Part shown: piece after piece, positions 45,270 through 52,419 of the stretch
Numbering within the stretch: position 1 is the first letter of the stretch
Layout: each line of letters starts with the position of its first letter
Assembly: GCF_014212355.1 (NCBI RefSeq)
Contig: NZ_JACKXD010000001.1
Span: forward strand, 519,143 to 583,142
Reading direction: 5' to 3'
Length of the DNA: 64,000 nucleotides
Source of the DNA: Halobellus ruber
GTDB lineage: Archaea; Halobacteriota; Halobacteria; Halobacteriales; Haloferacaceae
The notes under the pieces: model-generated
Told to the model about the DNA's origin: nothing
Database searches by the model: none
The model's input: only the letters and a program-made list of their open reading frames with translations
Program-made: the position numbers and the translations under genes

Positions 45270-46859
45270 ATGCCTGACGGGCGGGAGCCACCGAACCCCA
45301 CACCCGGACGCGCGGCGACACACTCGGAACAGACGGATGCGACGTCGACCCACGCGGAACCGACGGGGGGCGTCGCGTCCGGCCCGACCGAAAAGTGCGG
45401 CGTCGTCGGCGTTGCCCTCGATGGCCGGGCGGCCGCACGCCCGCTGTACTACTCGCTGTACGCGCTCCAGCACCGGGGCCAGGAGTCCGCGGGGATCGTG
45501 ACCCACGACGGGTTCCAACAGCACAGCCACGTCGAGATGGGACTCGTCGGCGACGCGTTCGATGAGGACGACCTCGACTCTTTAGCCGGCGCGGCCGGTA
45601 TCGGGCACGTCCGGTACCCCACCTCCGGCGGGGTCAACACCTGCTGTGCACAGCCCTTCTCGGTGTCGTTCAAGTCGGGATCGCTGGGGCTGTCGCACAA
45701 CGGGAACCTCGTCAACGCTGACGAGATCCGCGAGGAACTGGCGGAACTCGGCCACGCCTTCACCTCGAGCGGGGACACCGAGGTGATCGCCCACGAGCTC
45801 GCGCGGAACCTTCTGGAGGCCGACCTTGTCCGGGCGGTCAAGCGGACGATGAACCGGATCCACGGCTCCTATTCCCTGACGATAATGCACGACGAGACGG
45901 TGCTTGCGGTCCGGGACCCACAGGGGAACCGCCCGCTCTGCATCGGAGAACTCGCGGACGGCTACGCCGTTGCCTCGGAGTCGGCCGCGATCGACACCCT
46001 CGGCGGCGACCTCGTCCGCGACGTGCGACCGGGTGAACTCGTCGTGTTAAACCCCGACGGCTCCGGCTTCGAGTCCTACCAGCTGGTCGATCAGGAAACG
46101 ACGGCTCACTGCTTCTTCGAGCACGTCTACTTCGCGCGCCCGGACTCGATCGTCGACGACACGCTGGTTTACGAGGCTCGCCGGAACCTCGGCCGGAAAC
46201 TCTGGGCGGAGTCGGGCGTCGAGACCGACGTCGTCCTGCCGGTCCCGGACTCCGGGCGGTCGTTCGCGTCGGGGTACGCCGAGGCCGCAAACGAGACCAC
46301 CGCCGACGGGGCGCCGCGGTCCGACGACGACGGCGTCGAGTTCGCGGAGGGGCTGATGAAGAACCGGTACGTCGGCCGCACGTTCATCATGCCAACCCAG
46401 GACGAGCGGGAACGGGCGGTCCGGCTGAAACTCAACCCGATCAAAAGCACCATCGAGGGGCGGTCGGTCACGATCATCGACGACAGCATCGTCCGGGGGA
46501 CCACCTCCCGACAGCTCGTCAGCCTGCTCCGGGACGCGGGCGCCGAGGAGGTCCACGTCCGGATCGGCGCGCCGCCGATCGTCGCGCCGTGTTATATGGG
46601 GATCGATATGGCGTCTCGAGACGAACTCATCGCGGCCGACCGGTCGGTCGATGAGATCCGCGACGAGATCGAGGCCGACAGCCTGGGATACCTCTCGATC
46701 GACGCGATCGCCGACACGCTGGACGCCTCGCGGCTCGACCTCTGTCTCGGCTGTGTCTCCGGCGAGTACCCCTACGACATCGACGGCGAGGCCACCGACC
46801 GTGACGTCCAGCGGCCGGTGATCGACGGCGAGGGGTCGCCGGCGCGGGCCGACGACTGA
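45270..46859 (+). CDS. purF: amidophosphoribosyltransferase
   Basis: The 529-residue protein has the N-terminal glutamine amidotransferase domain with nucleophile Cys43 in EKCGVVGV, LQHRGQESAGIV and HVRYPTSGG. The PRTase domain has VTIIDDSIVRGTTSRQL for PRPP. It makes phosphoribosylamine in purine synthesis. About 42 residues precede Cys43, longer than the short propeptide usual in PurF, and must be cleaved to free the cysteine. Cysteines in LDLCLGCVSGEYPY may bind a cluster. The TGA abuts a palindromic element. Confidence 0.95.
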   Translation: MPDGREPPNPTPGRAATHSEQTDATSTHAEPTGGVASGPTEKCGVVGVALDGRAAARPLYYSLYALQHRGQESAGIVTHDGFQQHSHVEMGLVGDAFDEDDLDSLAGAAGIGHVRYPTSGGVNTCCAQPFSVSFKSGSLGLSHNGNLVNADEIREELAELGHAFTSSGDTEVIAHELARNLLEADLVRAVKRTMNRIHGSYSLTIMHDETVLAVRDPQGNRPLCIGELADGYAVASESAAIDTLGGDLVRDVRPGELVVLNPDGSGFESYQLVDQETTAHCFFEHVYFARPDSIVDDTLVYEARRNLGRKLWAESGVETDVVLPVPDSGRSFASGYAEAANETTADGAPRSDDDGVEFAEGLMKNRYVGRTFIMPTQDERERAVRLKLNPIKSTIEGRSVTIIDDSIVRGTTSRQLVSLLRDAGAEEVHVRIGAPPIVAPCYMGIDMASRDELIAADRSVDEIRDEIEADSLGYLSIDAIADTLDASRLDLCLGCVSGEYPYDIDGEATDRDVQRPVIDGEGSPARADD

Positions 46860-46937
46860 TACTGTTGGCTATAACTACGTGAAGATTTTCGGCACCCCGG
46901 GGTGCCGAAATCCTTCACGCGACTATAGCCGACAGTA
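46860..46937 (+). repeat. 78-bp palindromic element, family 1, copy 2
   Basis: It begins TACTGTTGGCTAT at the base after the purF TGA and ends ATAGCCGACAGTA. The core is GGCACCCCGGGGTGCC. Helices of 14, 6 and 12 pairs are separated by two internal loops. It differs from the copy at 60736 at 5 of 78 positions. Confidence 0.85.
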
Positions 46938-46955
46938 CGAGGGCGTCCGGCCGCG

Positions 46956-47351
46956 TTAAACGCAGAAGACGAAGGGGTTGACTAAGGCAACGCGATCGCC
47001 CTCCGACAGCTCGGTGTCGAACCCCTCGAGGTTCTCGTTGAACGTCCCGTTGACCAGGATCCGGGCGTACGCCCGCGTCCGCTCGCCGTCGGGGTTCTTC
47101 CTGAGGTCGCCCGGGACCTCGTCGCCCTCGATGGGTGCCCACCCGCGGGTGGCGGACTCGGCTTCGGTCTCGGCGATCACGAGGTCGCGAACGTCGTGTT
47201 CCTCGAAAAAGGCCGCGACGAACTCGCGTAACGTCGTCCCCTCGAACGTGAACGATAGCTGTGGCGTCCCGAGCGCGTCGCGGACGTGCCCGGTCGCCCG
47301 CACGTCGACGGTCGTCGTCCGTGTCCCCTGGATCTGTCGTGAGTGTGCCAT
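46956..47351 (-). CDS. MoaD/ThiS-family ubiquitin-like protein
   Basis: The 131-residue protein has a beta-grasp pattern: TTVDVRATGHVRDALG, FEGTTLREFVAAFFEEH, RILVNGTFNENLEG and LSEGDRVALVNPFVFCV. Proteins of this layout occur in molybdenum or tungsten pterin cofactor gene sets. It lacks the C-terminal Gly-Gly needed for thiocarboxylate formation and ends FCV, so it is not a standard sulfur carrier or SAMP. A tungstoenzyme gene (aldehyde ferredoxin oxidoreductase) is 14 kb away. The function is uncertain. Confidence 0.7.
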   Translation of the reverse strand: MAHSRQIQGTRTTTVDVRATGHVRDALGTPQLSFTFEGTTLREFVAAFFEEHDVRDLVIAETEAESATRGWAPIEGDEVPGDLRKNPDGERTRAYARILVNGTFNENLEGFDTELSEGDRVALVNPFVFCV

Positions 47352-47411
47352 AGCAGCCGTAGTCCGTCCGGGCGGTTATCGACAACCCCGAACGCGTTCG
47401 GGCGGTTGGGG

Positions 47412-47972
47412 TCAGTAGACCACGTACAGGAGCAGATAGACGACGTCGCCGAGGAGAAAGGAGACGAACCACAGCGACGCCGCGATCCGGCCCACCCGCG
47501 GGTGCCGGGACTCGCGGATCGCGTGGACCGGCCGCGTGAGCGCGACCAGGGCGACGTAGTACAGAAGCGGGATACAGGCGACGGCGAGCAGGATGTGTAC
47601 CCCGAGCGTCGGGAGGTAGACGAACCGGTAGACGGCGTCGGGACCGCCGAACGCCGTCGTCCCTCGAAGGGTGATCCGGTAGAGATACAGCACGAGAAAC
47701 GCCGCGAACAGCCCCAGCGTGGCCATCATCAACGTCCGGTGGCGACCGATCCGCCCGCGCCGGACCGCACGGACCGCAAGCGGAATCGTCACCAGGGCGG
47801 TCGTACTCAGGACGGCGTTGACGTGGGGGATGGCGTCGACGGCGGCCTCGGGCGCCTGCGGCAGGAGCGACGGGGGGACGGCCCCGCCGACGGCCCCGAA
47901 CACCGCGGCGAGCGACACCACCGAGAGCAGCGCCGTCAGTTCGGGGACGCGGTCGCGGGCGCGGAGTTGCAT
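47412..47972 (-). CDS. DUF420 family membrane protein
   Basis: The 186-residue protein has about five helices. IPHVNAVLSTTALVTI, GRHRTLMMATLGLFAAFLVLYLYRI and TLGVHILLAVACIPLLYYVALVAL carry spaced histidines typical of DUF420, a family linked to cytochrome oxidase assembly. The last helix ends at LLYVVY. The open frame upstream of 47972 runs through the tRNA-Leu region and is not genuine. Confidence 0.85.
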   Translation of the reverse strand: MQLRARDRVPELTALLSVVSLAAVFGAVGGAVPPSLLPQAPEAAVDAIPHVNAVLSTTALVTIPLAVRAVRRGRIGRHRTLMMATLGLFAAFLVLYLYRITLRGTTAFGGPDAVYRFVYLPTLGVHILLAVACIPLLYYVALVALTRPVHAIRESRHPRVGRIAASLWFVSFLLGDVVYLLLYVVY

Positions 47973-48078
47973 ATCGGAGGGCCGGACGGCGTGAAAAAAA
48001 CGGTATCGACTCCCGGCCGGCGCGGCGAACGGCCCGACGAGTGCGGTGCGACGACGCCCTCCCGGGAAAGGAAACTGA

Positions 48079-48085
48079 TTTAAAT
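48079..48085 (+). promoter_or_regulatory. TATA box for tRNA-Leu
   Basis: TTTAAAT lies about 40 nt before the mature tRNA 5' end, fitting a short precursor leader. Confidence 0.55.
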
Positions 48086-48121
48086 TGCCCCGGATTACGG
48101 TTCGATGCGTTTCAGCATCGC

Positions 48122-48206
48122 GCGTGGGTAGCCAAGCTAGGCCAACGGCGCAGCGTTGAGGGCGCTGTCCTGTAGAGGTCCGCCGGTTCAAATCCGGTCC
48201 CACGCA
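48122..48206 (+). tRNA. tRNA-Leu (anticodon GAG)
   Basis: This 85-nt class II tRNA has acceptor GCGTGGG pairing with CCCACGC before discriminator A48206. The anticodon stem CAGCG/CGCTG holds the loop TTGAGGG with anticodon GAG. A long variable arm follows, and the T arm is CCGGTTCAAATCCGG. No intron and no encoded CCA are present. Confidence 0.93.
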
Positions 48207-48391
48207 CATCATCTCCGAACGACAGTGAGGAGTGATATCGACACGCGGATTCGAACCAAGGAGCGAGCGTAGCGAGCGACCGTGGTTCAAATCCGGTCCC
48301 ACGCATACCGCCTCGAACGAACGTGAGAGGCGTGTCTGCCCGTCGTTCGGTCCGAATCAGGGAGCGCAGCGACCGTGGTTCAAATCCGGTC
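48207..48391 (+). repeat. two degenerate tandem copies of the tRNA-Leu 3' end
   Basis: The last 22 nt of the tRNA (48185-48206) recur perfectly at 48284-48305, and 15 nt recur at 48377-48391. Each copy is preceded by GACCGTG and by a short hairpin (CTCC/GGAG; GCCTC/GAGaGGC). This is the layout of attachment-site remnants left by elements integrating at a tRNA gene. Confidence 0.75.
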
Positions 48392-48466
48392 ACAGATGCC
48401 GCGAAAACAGCGACACGACGTTCCTCCAGGGGCCGATTTTTTGCCGGCGGCGGCCCAACCGGCGGT

Positions 48467-48976
48467 ATGGACGTTCGTGTCGTTCAGGGTGACATCGCAC
48501 AGCAGTCCGCGGACGCCCTCGTCAACGCCGCGGGGACGAGCCTCCGGATGGGGTCGGGGGTCGCCGGCGCGCTCAGGCGGGTCGGCGGCGAGGCGCTGAA
48601 CGCGGCGGCTGTCGCGAGCGGGCCGGTTGAACTCGGCGGGGTCGCGGTCACCGACGCCTACGATCTTGACGCCGACTACGTGATCCACGCCGCGGCGATG
48701 CCGCACTACGGCGACGGGCAGGCCACCGCCGAGAGCATCCGGTCGGCGACGCGGCGGGCGCTCGACCGCGCCGACGACCTCGGATGCGAGTCGGTTGTGA
48801 TCCCCGCCCTAGGCTGTGGCGTCGCGGGCTTCGAGTTGGCGGCGGGCGCGCGGATCATCCTCGAAGAGATCGACCGGTTCGACCCGGAGTCGCTCTCGGA
48901 CGTGCGGTTCATCGCGTACAGCGACGGCGGATACGGGACCGTCTCCCGCGTCGCAGGTGAGGTCCGGAGCGAATGA
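48467..48976 (+). CDS. macro-domain protein (ADP-ribose binding)
   Basis: The 169-residue protein is a single macro domain: VVQGDIAQQSADALVNAAGTS at the start, GSGVAGALRRVGG for the ADP-ribose loop and VIPALGCGVAGFE for the diphosphate. Such proteins hydrolyse ADP-ribose esters or bind ADP-ribosylated proteins. It overlaps the downstream zinc-motif gene by 4 nt. The start at 48467 is the family N-terminus; the upstream open frame crosses the tRNA repeat. Confidence 0.9.
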   Translation: MDVRVVQGDIAQQSADALVNAAGTSLRMGSGVAGALRRVGGEALNAAAVASGPVELGGVAVTDAYDLDADYVIHAAAMPHYGDGQATAESIRSATRRALDRADDLGCESVVIPALGCGVAGFELAAGARIILEEIDRFDPESLSDVRFIAYSDGGYGTVSRVAGEVRSE

Positions 48977-49221
48977 GTCCGCCAGCCCCGACGCGGATCC
49001 CCGACGACGCGCCCGAGCACTGTCCGGTGTGTGGCGACGCCTACGGCTCGGTCTCCGAACACGACGCCGGGCTGATGGTGAACCTCCGCGACAACGAACG
49101 GTACCGCCGCGTCTGTTTCGACCCCGTCGCGGTCGACGGCGAGCCGCGAGTGCGGTTCTACCACCACACCCACGACCAGGCCGGCGGCGACCCGGCGGAC
49201 CGGGCGGTCGCCCCGGAGTGA
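48973..49221 (+). CDS. small protein with a zinc-knuckle-like motif
   Basis: The 82-residue protein has a single CPVC pair near residue 17 and a later RRVCF cysteine and FYHHTHD histidines that could complete a zinc site. I do not recognise the family. It overlaps the macro-domain gene by an ATGA, so the two products are probably used together. Confidence 0.65.
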   Translation: MSPPAPTRIPDDAPEHCPVCGDAYGSVSEHDAGLMVNLRDNERYRRVCFDPVAVDGEPRVRFYHHTHDQAGGDPADRAVAPE

Positions 49222-49261
49222 GGCGGGTGGACACCGTGCGTCGGGTGCGACCGCACGAAAC

Positions 49262-49269
49262 GTTATAAC
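49262..49269 (+). promoter_or_regulatory. TATA box of glpK
   Basis: GTTATAAC is a perfect 8-bp palindrome centred about 33 nt before the glpK ATG. Confidence 0.5.
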
Positions 49270-49298
49270 GCCCCGTCCCGCCCTTTCGGAGACACACG

Positions 49299-50831
49299 AT
49301 GAGGGACACATACGTCGGGTCGATCGACCAGGGAACCACCGGGACGCGGTTCATTGCGTTCGACCACGCCGGGCGGGTCGTCGCCAGCGCCTACGAGAAA
49401 CACGAGCAGATCTACCCTGAACCGGGCTGGGTCGAACACGACCCCATCGAGATCTGGGAGAACACGAAGGCGGTGATCACCCGCGGGCTCGACGACGCGG
49501 GGATCGACGCCGACCAGCTGGCGGCGCTCGGCATCACCAACCAGCGGGAGACGACCGTCGTCTGGGATCGGGAGACCGGTCGACCGGTCCACAACGCCCT
49601 CGTCTGGCAGGATCGCCGGACCACAGACCGGGTCGAGGAACTCACCGAGGCCGGGAAAGCCGAGGAGATCAGGGCGAAGACCGGCCTGGAGGTCGACGCG
49701 TACTTCTCGGCTACCAAGACCGAGTGGCTGCTCGACAACGCGGAGCCGCTGAAGATGCGGAGCGCTCGCGGCGACGACCTCCGCGAGCGGGCCGAGGCGG
49801 GGGAACTCCTGATGGGGACGATCGACACGTGGCTCGTGTACAACCTGACCGGCAACCACGTCACCGACGTCACCAACGCCGCCCGGACGATGCTGTTCGA
49901 CATTCACGATATCGCGTGGAACGACGACCTCCTCGCGGAGTTCGACGTGCCCGCGGCGATGCTGCCGGAGGTGCGTCCCTCCTCCGACGAGGAGCTCTAC
50001 GGCCACACCGACCCCGACGGGTTCCTCGGAGCCGAGGTTCCGGTCGCCGCCGCCCTGGGCGACCAGCAGGCCGCGCTGTTCGGACAGACCTGCTTCGACG
50101 AGGGCGACGCCAAGAACACCTACGGCACCGGCTCGTTTTACCTGATGAACACCGGAAGCGAGGCGGTCGAGTCCGACCACGGCCTGCTCACGACGATCGG
50201 GTTCCAGCTGTCGGGCGAGCCCGTCCAGTACGCCCTCGAGGGGTCGATCTTCATCACCGGCGCCGCGATCGAGTGGCTCGAGGACGTGGATCTGATCAAC
50301 AACGCGGCCCAGACCGCCGAGCTCGCCCGGTCGGTCGACTCCACCGACGGCGTCTACCTGGTGCCTGCGTTCACCGGCCTCGGCGCGCCCCACTGGGACG
50401 GCCGCGCCCGGGGAACGATCGTCGGGATGACCCGCGGGACTCGGAAGGAACACATCGTTCGCGCCACCCTCGAATCGATCGCCTACCAGACCCGGGACGT
50501 CGCCGAGGCGATGGAGGCGGACTCCGGGATCACGACGACGTCGCTCCGGGTCGACGGCGGTGCAGTCAAGAACGACTTCCTGTGTCAGCTCCAGGCTGAC
50601 ATCCTCGGGCTCGACATCGCCCGGCCGGAGGTCGACGAGACCACCGCGCTCGGGTCGGCGTACGCCGCCGGCCTCGCGGTCGGGTACTGGGACACCCTCG
50701 ACGAACTCCGGGACAACTGGGAGGTCGACCGGGCGTTCGCCCGCGAGATGTCCGGGGCGGTCGCGGACGAGCGGTACGGGCGGTGGGGGGAGGCAGTCGA
50801 ACGCTCCCTCGATTGGGCGGGCGAGGAGTGA
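49299..50831 (+). CDS. glpK: glycerol kinase
   Basis: The 510-residue FGGY kinase has GSIDQGTTGTRFIAFDHAG at the start, GITNQRETTVVWDRETG, TYGTGSFYLMNTG and VDGGAVKNDFLCQLQAD. It phosphorylates glycerol, a main carbon source for haloarchaea because it leaks from halophilic algae. The glpABC dehydrogenase genes usually linked to it are not in this window. No regulator gene is adjacent apart from the HTH gene at 50987. Confidence 0.96.
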   Translation: MRDTYVGSIDQGTTGTRFIAFDHAGRVVASAYEKHEQIYPEPGWVEHDPIEIWENTKAVITRGLDDAGIDADQLAALGITNQRETTVVWDRETGRPVHNALVWQDRRTTDRVEELTEAGKAEEIRAKTGLEVDAYFSATKTEWLLDNAEPLKMRSARGDDLRERAEAGELLMGTIDTWLVYNLTGNHVTDVTNAARTMLFDIHDIAWNDDLLAEFDVPAAMLPEVRPSSDEELYGHTDPDGFLGAEVPVAAALGDQQAALFGQTCFDEGDAKNTYGTGSFYLMNTGSEAVESDHGLLTTIGFQLSGEPVQYALEGSIFITGAAIEWLEDVDLINNAAQTAELARSVDSTDGVYLVPAFTGLGAPHWDGRARGTIVGMTRGTRKEHIVRATLESIAYQTRDVAEAMEADSGITTTSLRVDGGAVKNDFLCQLQADILGLDIARPEVDETTALGSAYAAGLAVGYWDTLDELRDNWEVDRAFAREMSGAVADERYGRWGEAVERSLDWAGEE

Positions 50832-50956
50832 CCGGCGCCCCCGGGCCCGGCCGGGACCGCCCGATGCGAGCGCTACGGGGCACGGTGTAGGCCGCGATTA
50901 TTGCGGCTGCTGGCGCGCCACCGCCGCGGTCACCGTCGGAAACGGATTGCAAGGGA

Positions 50957-50964
50957 TTAATATC
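50957..50964 (+). promoter_or_regulatory. TATA box of the HTH gene
   Basis: TTAATATC is centred 27 nt upstream of the ATG at 50987, giving a leaderless message. Confidence 0.6.
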
Positions 50965-50986
50965 GCAGGTGGGCGACCGTCCGACA

Positions 50987-51364
50987 ATGGCGCGCGAGCC
51001 GACCGTCGAGGAGCCGCCCGACCTCCAGCCGCTCCTCGATGCGCTCGACGACGCTGACGCGAGAGACATCATCAGGGAGATCGAGGAGTCGGCCACCGCG
51101 AACGAGATCTCCGAGCGGTGCGACATTCCGTTGTCGACCACTTACCGCAAGCTCGACTTACTGACTGACGCGGGGCTCCTCGAGGAGGGAACCGAGATCA
51201 GGGCCGACGGTCACCACACGACGAGCTATACCGTCACGTTCGAGGAGGTCCGGGTTTCGCTCACCGACTCGCGGGAGTTCGCGGTCGAGATCGCCCGCAC
51301 CGAGGAACAGCGGCCCGACGAGCGGCTCGCAGACATCTGGACCAGCGTCCGGGAGGAAACATAA
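50987..51364 (+). CDS. ArsR-like winged-helix regulator
   Basis: The 125-residue protein has a helix-turn-helix: LLDALDDADARDIIREIEES, NEISERCDIPLSTTYRKL and DLLTDAGLLEEG. The second half is a beta hairpin and a helix, EVRVSLTDSREFAVEIAR. From memory, this arrangement pairs with a DUF7521-like membrane protein in haloarchaea, as here, where the genes overlap by one base. It is a likely one-component regulator of the pair. Confidence 0.82.
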   Translation: MAREPTVEEPPDLQPLLDALDDADARDIIREIEESATANEISERCDIPLSTTYRKLDLLTDAGLLEEGTEIRADGHHTTSYTVTFEEVRVSLTDSREFAVEIARTEEQRPDERLADIWTSVREET

Positions 51365-51657
51365 TGGTACACACGACCACCTCAGCCAGCATCGCAACGG
51401 GAATCATCGTGATGAAGACGGGGATCCTGGTCCTCGGCGGCCTCATCACGTACTTCTCGTTGAAGGCGTACCGCAACACTGGATCGAGCGCGCTCCGGGC
51501 GCTCGCGATCGGGTTCGGAATCATCACCCTGGGCGCCCTCCTCGGTGGTACTTTCGACCTCATACTCGGCGTCTCGCTCGCGGTCGGGTTGCTCATCGAC
51601 GCGATATTGACCTTCGTCGGGCTCGCGGTCATCACCTACTCGTTGTACGCCGACTGA
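51364..51657 (+). CDS. small membrane protein (DUF7521-like)
   Basis: The 97-residue protein has three membrane helices (about residues 15-33, 43-65 and 70-93). FSLKAYRNTGSSALRALAIGFG lies between the first two. It is translated with the HTH gene (one-base overlap TAATG). From memory it resembles DUF7521. Its function is unknown; it may sense membrane state for the regulator. Confidence 0.75.
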   Translation: MVHTTTSASIATGIIVMKTGILVLGGLITYFSLKAYRNTGSSALRALAIGFGIITLGALLGGTFDLILGVSLAVGLLIDAILTFVGLAVITYSLYAD

Positions 51658-51766
51658 CCGGCGATCGGCCGGCGCGTCGGACTCGACTGGGCAGTGGAGT
51701 CAGTGGGTCGGGCGCGGCGACTCCGCCACAGAAGAGTTTTACCGACACACCGGCTCCCCCGGACCG

Positions 51767-52381
51767 ATGGCTCCCTCCCCGCATCTCTCCCCGAAGCTCG
51801 CGGTCGGCGTCGGGGCGTTCCTCCTCACGCTCGTCGCGACCGCGGCGACGAGACGGTCGGCAGGCTACCCCGCCAGCCACCCCCTCCGCTCGTGGCCGTC
51901 GGTCCTCCTCGGACGCCTCCGTCGGGAGCTCCCGCGTGGCGACCGCCGCAGCCTCGCGTGGCTCGCGATCGCGGCTTGGTCGGTGCTCGTCTCGATCCTC
52001 CATTTCGGCGGCATCCACTACAACGTCTACACCCGACTGCCGTGGTGGGACCTGCTGACACACGCGATGGGCGGCGTCGGCGTCGGTGCCGTTCTCGCGA
52101 TGACGTTCCGGACGTCCACCCTCCGGTCGCCGGGGTGGATCCCGTCGGGCGTGCTCGCGATCGGTGCCGGGTTCGAGGTCTACGAGTTCGTGTTCAAGAC
52201 CTTCTGGTATCGGTGGTCGCTGTCGTTCTACGTCACCGACACGGCCATCGACCTCGTAATCAACACCGTCGGCGCGGTCGTCGTCGCAGCCGCGGTCACC
52301 GTCCACCGGCGTCGTGTCGGGCCGTCCGACCCGGTCGCTGCCGACGCGGAGCCGGCCGATCCAACGACCGACACGGATTGA
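51767..52381 (+). CDS. membrane protein of DUF2238/YjdF-like type
   Basis: The 204-residue protein has about four to five helices. WWDLLTHAMGGVGVGAVLA and AGFEVYEFVFKTFWYRWSL are characteristic of the DUF2238-like group of small membrane proteins. The N-terminus has a hydrophobic first helix, then a basic loop. A TTTTAC element about 27 nt upstream fits a leaderless start. Function unknown. Confidence 0.72.
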   Translation: MAPSPHLSPKLAVGVGAFLLTLVATAATRRSAGYPASHPLRSWPSVLLGRLRRELPRGDRRSLAWLAIAAWSVLVSILHFGGIHYNVYTRLPWWDLLTHAMGGVGVGAVLAMTFRTSTLRSPGWIPSGVLAIGAGFEVYEFVFKTFWYRWSLSFYVTDTAIDLVINTVGAVVVAAAVTVHRRRVGPSDPVAADAEPADPTTDTD

Positions 52382-52419
52382 CCGAGCAGCGTAGCCCTGT
52401 AGGAACCCCGTTCCCGGCG

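Noticed and set aside
48207-48391. CRISPR-like spacing of the tRNA-end repeats
   Set aside because: Only two copies follow the tRNA, they are derived from tRNA sequence, and the intervening sequence is itself degenerate repeat; no cas gene is nearby.
48112-48393. Minus-strand frame with repeated RGTGFEPRSL sequence
   Set aside because: It is the translation of the tRNA-Leu 3' end and its repeats on the opposite strand, not a protein gene.
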